Shown here: positions 34,441 to 47,104 of the stretch, one piece after another
Layout: each line of letters begins with the position of its first letter
How positions within the stretch are numbered: the stretch's first letter is position 1
DNA from: Triglochin maritima
Lineage: Eukaryota; Streptophyta; Magnoliopsida; Alismatales; Juncaginaceae
Assembly (NCBI GenBank): GCA_963682175.1
Contig: OY821775.1
Location: 35,152,053 to 35,216,052, forward strand
Direction of reading: 5' to 3'
DNA: 64,000 bases
Notes under the pieces: model-generated
The model's database searches: none
Seen by the model: only the letters and a program-made list of their open reading frames with translations
What the model was told of the DNA's origin: nothing
Made by a program: the position numbers and the translations under genes

Positions 34441-34989
34441 TTGATAGAATGCCTTTCGGTTGTCCGAACTGGTGACTCTAGTAAATGGTTTTGGGGAACC
34501 AAATTGTGTTCAGTCATCCAGTGAGCATGTTACGTCCATATAGGGATTAACAATGTTGTTGCTTAGGTTAACCGACGTGGTAAACTCTAAATTTTTTTGG
34601 TAAATTCTAATGCGTTGTCATTGAAAATTCAACCCAAAATCGCACACACAAACTGACAAACCTAATTATGAGCTAGGCAAACCCCCATTTTCTTTTCCCA
34701 TACCCCTTGTCAACTCCACCAGCCCAAACGACCCGTTTAGACCTACGAGCCTCGACTGATCACCCCTGCCCGACCAGCTCGAACCATCCTTTACATCACG
34801 CACTTGCTCATGAAGGTTCGATCAATGCTTCTTTTTTTAAAGGAAATTTAATTACTCTAACTCGTCTTAATTAGTTCCCAGGGAGCATATATCAAAGTTT
34901 GTTTGTTTAAAATTTATAATGGAATGGTTATTTATGGACTCGAAATTTATATCTATCTTTAAATTGAGTTTGTTCCTCATGATGAGTAG

Positions 34990-36900
34990 AAAATTATGGA
35001 TAAAAATTGGACTTTCGCTAGTAGATTGAGTGATGAGTATGTGGCTAGTGTTAATGAATTTCTACATTTGCCCCGAAGAATGAAGATGCTATAAATGAGA
35101 GAAAGGAGTATATTGCATGTGGCTTTTAAGATGTGAAAGAGATAAAATTTCAATTGTTCTCCACAGTTGTAAGGTTGTATACCTTGAAAGAAGCAAATAG
35201 TTGGAATGATGGTAGTTGCACTGCCCTACTGAAGTTGTTGAAAGAAATTTTCCAAATAGCAATGAACTTTGGGATCATTCCTATGAGGCTAAAAAGATAT
35301 TATATCCCATGGGGATGTAGTATAGGAAAATACATGCATGTCGTAATAATTGTATACTCTATATGTGTGATTCTGAAAACCAACATTATTGTCTTGTTTG
35401 TAATGTCTAATGGTACAACAAAAGAAAAATATAAGTTCTAATGAGAATGGATAACTACAAGGTCCCCCTACAAAGGTGTTGTGGTACCATCCAATAATTC
35501 GAAGGTTGAATCATTTGATTGCATGTTTAGATGAGTTGAACAACCGAACATTGCATGCAGATCAAGAGACAACGAATGATCAGTTGCTTCAACATCCTGC
35601 AGATTATTCCTAGTGGAAGAAAAAATTCTGACTTCGCGTTATTTGGTGAGGAATCAAGAAACCTGAGACTTGGACACTGTATCGATGGAATGAATCTTTA
35701 CGGTAGTTTGACTAGACTTCATAGTTTGTGGCTTATTTTGCTTGTCATTTACAATCTCCTACCATGGTTAAGCATGAAATGCAGATACATGATATTGTCG
35801 TTAATGATTTTGGGTCCAAAACAACCAGAAAACGACATCGACGTGCACTTCAGACCGTTAAATGATGACCTAAAGACATTGTGGGAAGAGTGAGCAAGTG
35901 TGGGATGCCCGTCGACAACAGTCATTTTCTAGGGGGTGCGATGATCTTCTACACAATAAATGACTTTCCCACATATATATGGTAATTTGTGGGGATATTC
36001 TGTGAAAGGTCACAAAGCTTGTCCATGTTGTGAAGAGAACGCATGTTCCTTGCAGCTAGCGCATGGTGGTATAATGATGCCTCTTGGTCATCGGAGATTC
36101 ATTCCTATAAATCATACGAACTATAGATTAAAGAAGGCATTCAACGAAATCCAGGAATAGAATGAAGCACCAAAAGTAATCAGTGCCAAACAAGTATGTG
36201 AACATGTGAAGAAGATTAAATGTGAATTTGGTAAGCCTTATAGTCGTGGAAATGGTAAGAGTAGTTGGAAAAATAAATTTATATTTTTAGATCTACCATA
36301 GTGGAAAACTATAAATGTTAGACATTGTATTGATGCCATGCATATAGAAAACAATGTTTGTGATAGTTTATTGGGAACTCTTCTGAACATACGTGGTAAG
36401 ACTAAAGTTGGCTATAAAGCCAATCTTGATCTAGTAGAAATGATTGTCATGTATTGATGCAGCAACTACTATCTGTTTCTATTAGTTCGATATTGCCAAT
36501 ACACGTTAGACACATAACTTTCAAACTTGGTTTATTCTTGATCTGAATTACATGGATAAGTTGCAGCATGAAGTTGTCGTTACAAAATGTCAGTTGGAGA
36601 TGTACCCCCCTCGTCATTTTTTGACATTATTGTGCATTTGGTGGTTCATATAGTCTAGGAAATTTTTATTAGCTGGACCAGTATTTCTGAGCTGGATTTA
36701 TCCTTTTGAGTGGTACATGGGTTTGTTGAAGGGATATTGTAACAATCTACGGAGGCCCCATGCCAATATTGTTGAAATCTACTTAGCCAAGGAAGTTATT
36801 AAGTTCTGTAATCAGTAATTTACTCATACAAAAGGTGTTGGACCTCCTAACAATCATCACAAAGACAGGACTGGAGGTAAAGGTACATGTGGTGCATAGT
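34990..36900 (+). pseudogene. CACTA transposase TNP2 (decayed)
   Basis: It starts with a transposase-associated domain (MDKNWTFASRLSDEYVASVNEF near 34995-35060). The Transposase_21 core follows from 35555 to about 36420: RNLRLGHCIDGMNLYGS, NDIDVHFRPL, then YGNLWGYSVKGHKACPCCEENACS, HRRFIPINH and HCIDAMHIENNVCDSLLGTLLNI. A DUF4218-like part continues to about 36900 (PSSFFDIIVHLVVHIV). Multiple stops and frameshifts make it a pseudogene. Confidence 0.85.
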
Positions 36901-37012
36901 TGATAAGTCCAGAGGGTGTGAATCTCTTTAAGGTGCTTTTATGTGTTGTGCAATTCTGATAAAGTTCAACCTTTTCTGGAAGACAACATGTACCTAATAA
37001 GGGGATAACATC

Positions 37013-38465
37013 CTACTAGGATCGTGTATTGGCCTAATTCTAATTACATTTAATGCTAATCTCTAGCTAAAGAAGTTGTGCAGTGGAATTAAAAACGTAG
37101 GGAAAAACAAGCAAACCACACACGTAGACAAGGTGATTTTTATAGAGGTTCGACCTCCTGCCTACTCTCTCTCTTGTAAGATCTGCTTGACACCACGAGC
37201 TCCGCCTACGTCTTCGCTATCCAATCTCGTTCCTGGCCAAGATTAAGCCTTTACACCGCAAACTCGCGATCAATCCTAGTCGACCTTGATTTCTTCCTGT
37301 CACAAGCCGAGATGGAACACTTGGAGATTTCACCAAAATCCTTTCCTCCTGACAAACATTTGTGAGTGGAGTACACTCTCTAACTTGAGCACACTTTGAG
37401 TGAATAAGGAATTGATAAACTAAAGTGTGAGTATAGTCTTGGAGAGTATAGGTTTGGGGAACTAAAAGCTTGGGATTTTCTATTACATGTCTATGACAAT
37501 TTGGAGTGTAAGAGTTGCCAAATTGTGCTTTGGTAACATCTATTTATAAGCTCCTAAGGGGTTATAGCCATTGGGATTAATTTGGTAAGTGTTTGTGTAA
37601 GAAGCACGAAATAGAAAAGCACAGGGCACAGTTTTGGTGAAGTTTGGTCGACCAAATCGTGCTTAACGGTCGACCAGATGTCATCCAGAAGTGAGGTCCA
37701 GGAAAGTCTAGAAACACAACAGTCAACCGAGCAGGGAACGGTCGAACGAAAGTGGCTATAACTTAAGTTCTCTTAAGTTAACAGTCGAACTAAATGGTTG
37801 GCTCGGCCGATCAAAAACTAACAGGCTCTATGGGTTTGTCAAAAATGTTTAGGTTAGGTCGACCGAAATGGTTGGGTTGGTTGACCAAAAATAATAGGCA
37901 CTTGGGGATTGTCAAAACGTTTATGTTCGGTCGACCAAAACATGGTCCAAGGTCGACTGATGGTCACTTGTATTTTGGGTTTTGGGAAAACCGATCGTTG
38001 TAGAATAAGACAAGTCTAACAGTCATTTCACACATGTAGACGATCAAACAAAAGGTACAAGATGGTCGACTGGTGTAATACTATTGGCTAACATATTAAC
38101 TGATCCAATTGGTCGAACTGAGAACTAGTTCGGTGGACCGATTTTGCCCAGACAGTTCAGGTTTGGTTTTAAGTGTTTTCCTATTTAAGTTTGGGTGACC
38201 AACTGAAGTCCAAATGATAAAATATTTTGTACGTGACTTCTCTAAGGAACCTAGTGTGTGTGTGTGTGTGTGTGAGTAGTTATTTACTCTAGTATGCTCA
38301 AGTGCACAAAGTTCCTAAGACTGAAAAGAAATACAAAATTACATGTCTTCATTAGCACGATGCAATATATATGCTTTGCATAATGTGTGCTACTCTACAT
38401 TGTGTATAATTAAGATTAGGTTGATTAAATCATCAAAAACATAGATTAAGGCCAAAAAGGCAACA
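37013..38465 (-). repeat. Copia 3' LTR
   Basis: About 1450 bp, homologous to 40190-43090 (with the insertion there removed). Shared landmarks are CTAATCTCTA near the left end, TTTTTATAGAGGTTCG, runs of GGTCGACC-type motifs, and GATTAAGG near the right end. In minus orientation it would begin TGTTGCCTTTTTGGCC, preceded by AAGCATGAAGAG, as in SIRE-like elements. The left boundary is good to about 10 bases. Confidence 0.8.
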
Positions 38466-39970
38466 AACTCTTCATGCTTGGCCGGTCACTACCGATCTGC
38501 CATCTCTAAGCATCTACAAGTATAGATTTAGGTACCAAAACAATTTTGTGTCCTTGAACATTACTATTTGGGATCCAAACTATTTTGGTTTTAGGAACCC
38601 ACACACTTGAAGAACTATGCTTATCAATTAATTACTTTCCATTTAAAGTAGTATGAGCTACGTGGTTTTTAACATATGAAGCATTATAGCCTAAACCATG
38701 TTTATCCAAATATTGTCTTTGACTACCTAAAAGCATGTCAAGCATCTTGGTTCCATTTGTGAACCTTTCGAGATCTTTTCTTAATTGCACCTTATAAGTT
38801 CTAAGATCTAGTTGTTCATCATGTATGGGTGTTACTTTTAGACTAGCAAGTTTTGATACATGTTCTTCATGTCTAGCAATCACCTCATTCTTTTTATTCA
38901 TGATTATTTCAATTTGGCTTAGGAGATCATTGATTGTCTTTCTAGCATTTTTGTTTTCTCACAAATGATATCATATTGTTGAACGAAAACATGAAACGCA
39001 TTTTCAAGATCATCATGTGTATATGAATCATCATTAGCATTACATTTTGAGCTATCACTACAGTATGATTTAGTAGAACAAGAAATTGATGTAGTAAAGC
39101 AAGAGTTAGAATCTACCTCACTTTGTTCATCCTCAATAGCCATGATGCATGAGTGAGTAACTTCTATTCTACTATGCAAGGAGGATGATGATGATGATGG
39201 TGATGAAGAGTCATCCCAAGTAGCCTTGTGAGCTCCCTCATTCCTTTCTTTTCTCTTGCTCTTCTCATTTTCCCTTCTTCTCTCCCTTCTCCTTTTTCTT
39301 TTCTCTCATTTTCACTCTCCTCCTTCTCCTTTTCTTTTTCTCTCTTCTCACTTCTTCTTTCTCTCATTTCTCCCTTATCTTTCTTGAGGAATTTGAAGAA
39401 GTCTTGTGCAAGGACCTCAATGTCCTCATTCTCCTCTCATCTCCTTGGTTCATCAGATTTTGCATGTAATGCAAAGGTTGGGTTCTTGGAGCCTTCCTTC
39501 TCCTTTCGATGACTTATATAGAGCTCATAAGCCATGATATTTCCAATTAACTCCATCTATACTTGGGAAAGGTCATGTGCATCTTCAATTGCGACCACCT
39601 TATATTTCCATTTGTTGTTGAGAGACCAAAGGAATTTCCTTGTCATTTCTCCTTCACTAATTTTTCTTCCAAGAACCAAAAGAGAATTAGTGATATCGGT
39701 GAAGCGAGTGTTCATTTCTCTTATGTTCTCACCAATTTGCATAGTGAAAATTTTATATTTATGCATGAAGAGACTAATTCTTGTTTCTTTTGTGTTGCTA
39801 TCACCTTCATTATACATTTGAAGCCTATGCCATATATGATATGCACTTTCACAACCCCTAATTTTATTATATTCACCCTCATTTAATCCACAAAATAGGA
39901 TGTTCATTAAACTAGAGTTCATTTCATATTCTTTCATTTTAGCTCTAGCTAATGTGGAAAGTTCTTCTTC
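38466..39970 (-). pseudogene. gag: Copia gag (SIRE-like), no pol downstream
   Basis: The N-terminal part (39937-39557) has a UBN2-type Gag domain (GCESAYHIWHRLQ, TKETRISLFMHKYKIF, FLWSLNNKWKYKVVAIEDA). After a stop come a Lys/Glu-rich stretch (39367-39200), a run of Ser or His codons depending on frame, and the C-terminal pieces at 39179-38919 and 38901-38632 (TKMLERQ, FTNGTKMLDMLLGSQRQ, LDKHGLGYN). I see no zinc knuckle. Only about 160 bases separate the Gag end from the 3' LTR, so protease, integrase, RT and RNase H are absent and the element must depend on others. Confidence 0.82.
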
Positions 39971-40171
39971 ATTACGGGGTGTGTAAGGGTTTGGTAAGAA
40001 AATCTAATACTCAAGGTCATTTCAAATCAAGAAAATCTTCATTCTAATTTTCCAATAGTCATAAGTTTACCCATTAAGCAAATGAGGTCTAGTAGTACAC
40101 AAACCCTCTACTTGATTAGTTCTGCCAGCAGCCACGCTAAAATATGGTTAAGTATATGAAATTTAGCACAT

Positions 40172-40189
40172 AGGCTATGATACCTAATT
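40172..40189 (-). other. Copia primer-binding site (tRNA-Met type, mutated)
   Basis: Minus strand AGGTATCATAGCC beside the LTR end differs by few bases from TGGTATCAGAGC, the usual initiator tRNA-Met complement of plant Copia elements. It fixes the element's orientation as minus. Confidence 0.7.
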
Positions 40190-41069
40190 GTACGATCGTG
40201 TATGACCCTAATTCTAATCACTTTTAATGCTAATCTCTACCAAAAGAAGTTTTGCAGTGGAATTAAAAGGTAGGGAAAAGCAAGCAAACCAAATAAGTAG
40301 ACAAGGCGATTTTTATAGAGGTTCGGCCTCCCGCCAACTTCCTCTTTTGCAAGCTCCGCTCAACTCCGTTAGCTCCGCCTACGTCTTCACTATCCATTCT
40401 CGTTCTGCACCGAGATTAAGCCTTTACACCACAAACTCACAAACAATCCTCGTCGAGCTTGATTTCTTCCTCTCACAACCCAAGAGGGAACACTTCGGGC
40501 ATTCACCGAAATCCTTGCTTCTTGAAAGACAATTACGAGTGGAACACACTCTCTAACGTGAGCACACTTTGAGTGAATAAGGAATTGATAAACTAAAGTG
40601 TGAAGTTTAGCCTTGGAGAGTATAGGTTTGGGGAATTGAAAGTTTGGGAGTTTCTCTTAGATGTGTATGCCAATATGGAGTGTAAGAGTTTTCAAATTGT
40701 GTCTTGGTGACATCTATTTATAAGATCCTAATGGGTTATAGCCATTGGGATTAATATGGTAAGTGTTTGTGTAAGAAGCACAGGGCACAATTTAGAGGAA
40801 GTACGGTCGATTGAATCGTGCTTAATGGACAACCAGATGTCTCCAGAAATGAAGTCCAGGAAAGTCTAGAAACACAATGGTCGACCGAGAAGGGAATGGT
40901 CGAATGAAACTAGCTATAACTTAACTTCTCTTAAGTTAACAATCAAACTAAATTGTTGGTTCGGTCGAGCGAAAACTAACTTGCTCTATGGCTTGTAAAA
41001 AATGTATATGTTTGGTCAACCAAATTTTTTGGGTTGGTCAACCAAAAATAACATACCTTTGGGGATTGT

Positions 41070-41103
41070 GAAAAATAACATCCCGGCAACGGCGCCAAAA
41101 ACT
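41070..41103 (-). other. PBS stub attached to an inserted Gypsy LTR
   Basis: Between the left target copy attgt (41065-41069) and the LTR lie 34 bases. In minus orientation they read the six-base AGTTTT spacer, an 18-base PBS-like stretch (TGGCGCCGTTGCCGGGAT) and 10 further bases. The partner LTR that should follow is missing although the target duplication is intact. Confidence 0.8.
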
Positions 41104-42494
41104 TGTTGAACGTTTTGTTTAAAACCGTAAGTGCACGGCCGCGATGAAGCGGTGGCAAGTACGGGTCGTCCTCAGGGAGGTGAGCAGCCTCTTGTTTATC
41201 AGAAATCAAGTGGCAAAAATAGGGGGAGAAAGATGTTTATGCTACTCTACTCTATACTACGCTAAGAAGTAGGAAATGCGAAAGGAAGAAACAAACAATG
41301 AAATAATAACTAAGCTAAGAACAAGGGAAGATTGCTGGAATACAGAAATGGGAAACCCCTAAGGGGTGGAGTGAGTGCACACATGAAAAGAGGTGGGTGT
41401 AGAATACATTCTTTAAGCACATGAAGGTGGTGTTTATCAAGCATAGGAAGTGTCTAAATGTTATGGCAAAACCTATCAATCTATTCACCAACTTAGTTGA
41501 TTAACATTTACATATGCAAGGTGTTTATTTCAGAACCTAAACAAGCATGAGAGGTGTCTAATCATTTTGGCAAAACTCATCATGTTGTAAATTCTATCCT
41601 AAACAAGAAAGCATCCATTCATGTTTAATCAACACATTGAAATTAAAGCATTCATCCCATTCTCTGATGCATGTATGTACATCTACTCCACCCCCCAAAG
41701 GGGATGGAACTACTCACTAAACATTACACTAATTATTAAACTATGGAAAGAAAGCATATTAAAACTAAGCTAGAATTAAAAGATGATTAAACTAAAACAT
41801 GCACAAACAATAAAAGAAGCATAAAACAAACAATGAAAGAAACAAAAAACTTTATTGATAAAATGACTCACATTAAAAGTAGCATCCTCCCACTTTAGTG
41901 TGTGCTTCAAGGCCTCACTTCTAGTAGGAAGAATAGTCACTTAAAATATGGAGTGATTACAAAAGGAGGTGAAGAGTTCTATTTATAGGCATGGAGAAAG
42001 CTAATCCGGGACAATCCCCCGATGTGGGACTAAACCAATACCAAAAATACACTAAGCATACACTAATACACGTGCTACAGAAAACTAAATGGATTCTGGG
42101 CCATCTGGACCGCCAATTGGCGGTCTATATGGTTTAGATCCATTTGGTTTTCTTTGTGGGCTTTGCTTGAAGTGTTTGTTGGTCTTGGATGCATCTGGTT
42201 GGTTTGTTGGAGCTCCGACCTGAATCCAATTGCTAAAATACTCCCCATGATGGTGTGAAGTATTCTGTTTTGCTCTTAGGTCCCTCTGTCTTGCGTTCAG
42301 GTCCTTCTCCCTTGCATCTTGGTCCCCATATCTCACAATCCAGTCCTTTTTCCCAGCTTTTGGCTCCTTTTATGCTTCATCTCTTCAAACCTAATTATTC
42401 CTGAAAACTAAACATAAAACTCGTAACATAGCATTGTTTAGGTGAAAGATAATGGATATAAGATACAAATATGAGCATGAAATGATGTCAATCA
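41104..42494 (-). repeat. Gypsy LTR (GTTCAACA-end subfamily) in the Copia LTR
   Basis: 1391 bp, minus strand TGATTGACATC to CGTTCAACA, closely similar to the solo LTR at 21218-22609. Target copies attgt are at 41065-41069 and 42495-42499. It carries AGTCCCACATCG (42020-42031), TATAAA (41982-41987, minus strand) and the 18-bp palindrome GACCGCCAATTGGCGGTC near 42108-42125. Confidence 0.93.
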
Positions 42495-43090
42495 ATTGTC
42501 AAAATGTTTATGTTTGGTCGAATGAAACAAGGGGCACGGTCGATTGGTGGTCACTTGTATTTGGGGTTTTTGGAAAACCGACTGTCGTAGAAAAAGACAT
42601 GTCTGACACATGTAAACGGTCGAACAACAGGTACAAGACGGTCGACCCGGTGCAACACTATTAGCTAACAGATTAACTGATCCAATCGGTCGAACTGAGA
42701 ACTAGTTTGGTCGACCAATTTTGCTGAGGCAGTTGAGGTTTGGTTTTCAGGGTTTTCCTGTCTATGTTTGGGTGGCCAATTGAAGTCCAAATGATCTGTG
42801 ATTTTGTATGTGACTTCTCTAAGGAACCTAGTGTGTGTGTGAGAGTAGTTATTTACTCTATATGCTCAAGTACACAAAACTACTTAGACTCAAAAGAAAT
42901 ACAAAATTACATGTCTCCAATAGCTTGATTACATGTCCTCATTTGAATTCTTTTCTTCCTTGAGTCTTGATCACCTGTAAAGGTTAGCACAATGCAATAT
43001 ATATGTTATGCATAATGTGTGCTACTCTACATGGATTATATTTAAGATTATGTTGATTAAATCATCAAAACATAGATTAAGGACAAACTA

Positions 43091-43877
43091 CCAAGACCTA
43101 TCGATTAGTAGTACCAACCGTATTTTGGAGCAAAAGATCGTAGTTAAAGACATCAAGGAAATCAACCTCTCAACTTTTCTTGCCAAACACCATTTGGATG
43201 ATTTCTTCGAAGACCAGTTTTCGGTGAAATTTTCCTCTGATGATTGCAGCCAATTTTATTTCAACCTTGTAGAAATATCCACTCAAGTTGGCACTCAAAA
43301 GGCCCTCACATCCAAAATCAATGGTGTTTCTTTCACTCTCAGTGCCTGACTACTTAGGAAGATCACTAGTCTCCCTGGTGCTGGAGATGACATCTATGAC
43401 TTGCCTTGGGAGGAGGTATGTGGGTTGATCAATCAATTCGTTGATGTTACCAAACCAACGGTGCAACCACAACAAAATCTCTCGATCACTTTTCTACCAA
43501 TCATTTGTAAAGTCCTTTGCCGATTAATCTCCTACAATCTTTTCATTCGCAAAGGTCATCAAGATGAAGTCAGGCATTGGATGATGAAATGCTTATTCAA
43601 TCTTTGCATTGGGACTGACACAAATTTTTCTCTCTTCATCATCAATCACATGTGCCATGTCTCTCACCACACGCATAATTTTGTTCCTTTTTCGATGATT
43701 GTCTCCCTCATTGTCGAACACTTGAAAGTAGGCCCCGACTCAGATTTGTTCAAATCATCGCAAGTCATCATCGACAAATGCATGCTCAAACGGTTTAAAT
43801 TGAGGAGCAAAAATCCATTGCTGAAGCACCTCCCAGAAACGGAGAAGATGAATCCACCAATGATGACCAATCCCTGA
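43091..43877 (+). pseudogene. Athila-type extra ORF (putative plant transposon protein family)
   Basis: One frame of about 260 codons with a single in-frame TGA at 43347-43349. Landmarks are a FEDQFSVKFSSDDCSQFYFNL segment, then a KINGVSF...LLRKITSLPG segment, and ICKVLCRLISYNLFIRKGHQDEV with SLFIINHMCHV. This layout resembles the family annotated in plants as putative plant transposon protein, found downstream of pol in Athila-like elements. It is similar in layout to 51693-52232. No pol or LTR is attached, so it is an orphan fragment. Confidence 0.6.
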
Positions 43878-45206
43878 TTGACAAAGAAATGACCGAGGCT
43901 CATTCGTTGTCTCCCACTCTAACTAAACCCACAATTGACCAAAGATGGGATCTTAAAAAGGGTCGTGGTCCTCGACACTACACTCACCTCGATGTCCATT
44001 CGGTTCGGATGCTCAATGGAATTAACCCCTGTGGGCTTATTAGTTTGAGAGGATTGAGGACAGGAATTGCCATGAGATCCAAGAAGATCGTGGGCCAGTG
44101 GTCCCAACCACAAAGGATTGTGGATAGAAGAGCTCATCAATGTTTTCCATGCTTTGCAGTTGACGACATCAAATTTGCTCAACGAAATCAATAACTAAAT
44201 TTGTATGGTTGGAGATTCTCACCAAGTGTTTACTGATTCTCAAAATGAGATAATGGATTTCCTTCACATTAGGAACAAGGCAGACAACTACCACATTTGT
44301 TCATTCAATGAACCGATATGTGTTTGGTCATCTGTTTTGCACATGGGTTTGCATTGCTTTCACACAATCCCACCTCAGACATTGAGAAAGGAAAATGTTA
44401 AGTGAGCGTAGATTCGTTGGAGTGCACAAACAACCCCCATGGAGTCAAATCGAATCTATAATTCAATAGAGCCTCCCTCAAAAAAACTAGCCATATGTCA
44501 AGATAGCTAGGTGAGTATACTTATAATGAATTCACAAAATGAAATCTTTTGCCGAACCTAGAACTCCGTCCAATGTTCCATTTTATGGTTGATCGACTTC
44601 TTGACTGACTACGTGATTGTTGCATGCAAAGTTGATGTAATCGTATTTCCTTTATTGTGTTCGCAAATGTAGAATTAGTGGTGGTGTACTATTGTATCAT
44701 TACAGTGCTAATCATGTATTTCAAATATATATATATCAAACATCCATTTAATAATTATGATACAACCTTACACTAAGAACTTTATCGTGTAGAGTTTTTC
44801 AAATCCATATTCCTAAATTTCTTCCTTCGCTAAAAAATCCATTTCATTCTTTAACTTCTTGTTGTATAATCTTGTCCTGTTTTAACTTGAACATCTTAAT
44901 TCCTAGCACAATATTTCCAAAGCATGTCTTATATTGACCGAATGCATCTCGGTTGTCTTAAATGGTGATTTTATTTAGGGAATTCGGTTTACCGAACGTG
45001 ATTCGGGCGACCGCATTCAAGTAAGGTTTACGTTGCTTTCCGTTTCCAACCACAAATATTGAGAAAGGACAAGGAACAAAAAACTATAGCAAATCTTATA
45101 GATTTGGGTTCTCAATTAGTGTAGAAAAACTATAACATATCCATTTTGAGTTTCGTTATGACAACACACAACCTTTCATTACGTGGCCAACAATATCATA
45201 GGTTGT
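43878..45206. other. No recognisable gene
   Basis: 43889-44194 has a short open stretch of 101 codons without a family I know. The rest is AT-rich with no supported ORF or structured repeat. Confidence 0.5.
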
Positions 45207-46677
45207 ATAGGTCCAAAGTTTGGAAATTAGCGATGTACCCATGATTCTGCAAAACTTGGACGTGTACCTATCAAATAAACTTGTAATTGCCTTCATACTT
45301 ATTCGTAATAGTAGGTCCCACAATCGTGTGCCTCCATTTACGTTTTTCGTAAGGCACTGTTTTTTTCTTCGTTGGGTTTTTTAATTCTGTACTGATCAAA
45401 AGTTTGCAAATTGGAGACATACACTCATTGTTTTGCAAAAATTGGATGTGTATCTATCAAATAAAATTGTAACTGACCTCATACGTATCCAATGCTCACA
45501 TAATTGCAAGATCAAAAAATTAATGATGATGGATTGGACATGTACCTATCAAAAAATTGCAAGATCAACAAACCCGATGCATTTATATAATTTTGGTTAT
45601 ATATGATAATGAATATTTTACAAAAATATGTAATTTCTGTTATTTTCAAAAAGTTTTAGTCATTCTTATTAAAAGTTTTACATAAGACATATAATTATTA
45701 TAATATATGATATGTTTATATATGACTTGTTACTTAACAGTGTTTCCTTCCGTGTCTGAAAGAGGCATGAGAAAAAGGAAAAATATTTTTTGTACATTTT
45801 GGTATGCATAGAGAAAATGAGAGAGAAAAAATTATATTCTAGAGTTGACAAAATTGCATGTAAAACTTCATGCCGAAAGGAAATTATCCCCCCCCCCCCC
45901 CCCCCCCCACATGGTTAGTTATTGCAAAATAACAATTTTGGTGGGGAAATTTAACCGGTTCAAAGAATTAGAGGTGGTTTAGGCAAAATATCCCCTAAGT
46001 ATGCACTACATCTGCTACATATCACTAATAGTTTACATTGGCATATGAGCATATCAAATTAAAATTAAAAATTGCTTTGCGGTTTTATTTATTGGCATTA
46101 TAGCACATATCATTTTGAAATTTAAAATGTCCTGCATTGTTATTTTTTAGCATTGTAACATATATCAAATTAATATTAAAAAATGTATTGCATTCTTGTT
46201 TACTAGTGTTATAGCATAGAACAAATTAAAAGTAAAAATGTTCTGCAATATTTTTTTCTAGCATTATATCATATATCAAATTAAAACTAAAAATGTACAG
46301 TATTGTTGTTTATTAGCTTAGGACATATATTTGATAGGTACTTGTCCAATCAAACGTTATTTTTTTGATCTTGCAATTATGTGAGTATCAGATAGGTATG
46401 TGGTCAATTACAAGTTTATTTGATAGATACACGTCCAATTTTTGCAGAACCATGGACGGGTACACTGCTAATATCCAAACTTTTGACCGGTACGAAAGCA
46501 AAACACCAAATGAAAAATGCTGGTGTGTTACGGGGAATGTAAACGGAGGCACATGATTGTGGGGCCCATTGTGACGGATATGTATGATGGCAATTACATG
46601 TTTATTTGATAGGTACACATCCAATTTTTGCAGAACCATGGATATGTCGCCAATTTCCAAACTTTTGATCGGTACGG
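45207..46677. mobile_element. Fold-back element with long inverted arms
   Basis: The left arm (45207-45580) and right arm (46320-46677) are imperfect inverted copies. Each arm consists of two diverged direct units containing AAAGTTTGGAAATT, TTCTGCAAAAATTGG and ACCTATCAAATAAAC motifs. The centre is AT-rich and holds a tandem repeat and an 18-base C run near 45891-45909. There is no ORF. It resembles fold-back or Mutator-type non-autonomous elements; target duplications were not identified. Confidence 0.75.
46040..46325. repeat. Tandem repeat inside fold-back element
   Basis: About five copies of a unit of roughly 55 bases containing CATATATCAAATTAA and AAAAATGT, starting near 46048, 46107, 46161, 46213 and 46269. 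Confidence 0.7.
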
Positions 46678-46913
46678 AATAAAAAAATCCAAGGTTGTAT
46701 TGAGGTCAATTCAAAGATCTTACCCTAGAAAGGACATCTCATGTTAGTGTTATAATTGAGAATGCATATCCACTTTTCCATGAGAAAGGACCTTACTGTC
46801 CTTTAAAGCATATAAGTGTCCTTTAAAAGAACTGAATTTCTGTGCCCCCCTTTGAATTAGGAAAATTGTAATCCATGCACACTTTTAATTTTCCTTCTCA
46901 ATGCTTGAGGTCG

Positions 46914-46967
46914 GAAACTGAAAGCAATTTAAACCTTAAATAGAAACCTTAAATTGCTTTCAGTTTC
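46914..46967. other. Perfect 19-bp inverted repeat (hairpin)
   Basis: GAAACTGAAAGCAATTTAA (46914-46932) is perfectly inverted at 46949-46967 with a 16-base loop. The loop itself contains CCTTAAAT, a further partial match. It could be a small MITE end or a hairpin; no gene is near it. Confidence 0.75.
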
Positions 46968-47104
46968 GGTCGATGGCTTACCAATAAGGTTTTAAACCAT
47001 AAAGTGACCTTATAGTTAAGCAATTTAAGCCACAAAATTCAATCGACTGAAACCTTAAATCGTCAAACTGAAAATGGGTTCGGTCGATCACTTACTGATT
47101 AGTA

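Larger units (their letters stand above)
34096..36950 (+). mobile_element. Decayed CACTA (En/Spm-like) transposon
   Basis: The left end may be GACTACAACGAAA at 34096, one change from the usual CACTACAA start. 34170-34440 holds two and a half tandem copies of a unit of about 93 bases, like CACTA subterminal repeats. TNP2-type transposase fragments follow. The 3' end and right terminal repeat are not recognisable before the Copia LTR near 37013. Confidence 0.75.
40190..43090 (-). repeat. Copia 5' LTR, split by a Gypsy insertion
   Basis: Minus-strand LTR ending CGATCGTACA at 40190. Without the 1430-base insertion (41070-42499) it is about 1.47 kb, matching its partner at 37013-38465. The host sequence flanking the insert rejoins as GGGGATTGTCAAAA, as in the other LTR at about 37909. 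The right boundary is blurred by divergence. Confidence 0.82.

Noticed and set aside
38261..38274. GT dinucleotide run
   Set aside because: An ordinary short microsatellite within the Copia LTR.
43889..44194. 101-codon ORF
   Set aside because: No family recognised and no conserved neighbour; kept only as a note under the unassigned region.
45891..45909. Run of C as a biological signal
   Set aside because: A homopolymer of this size is prone to slippage and sequencing error, and nothing around it gives it a role.
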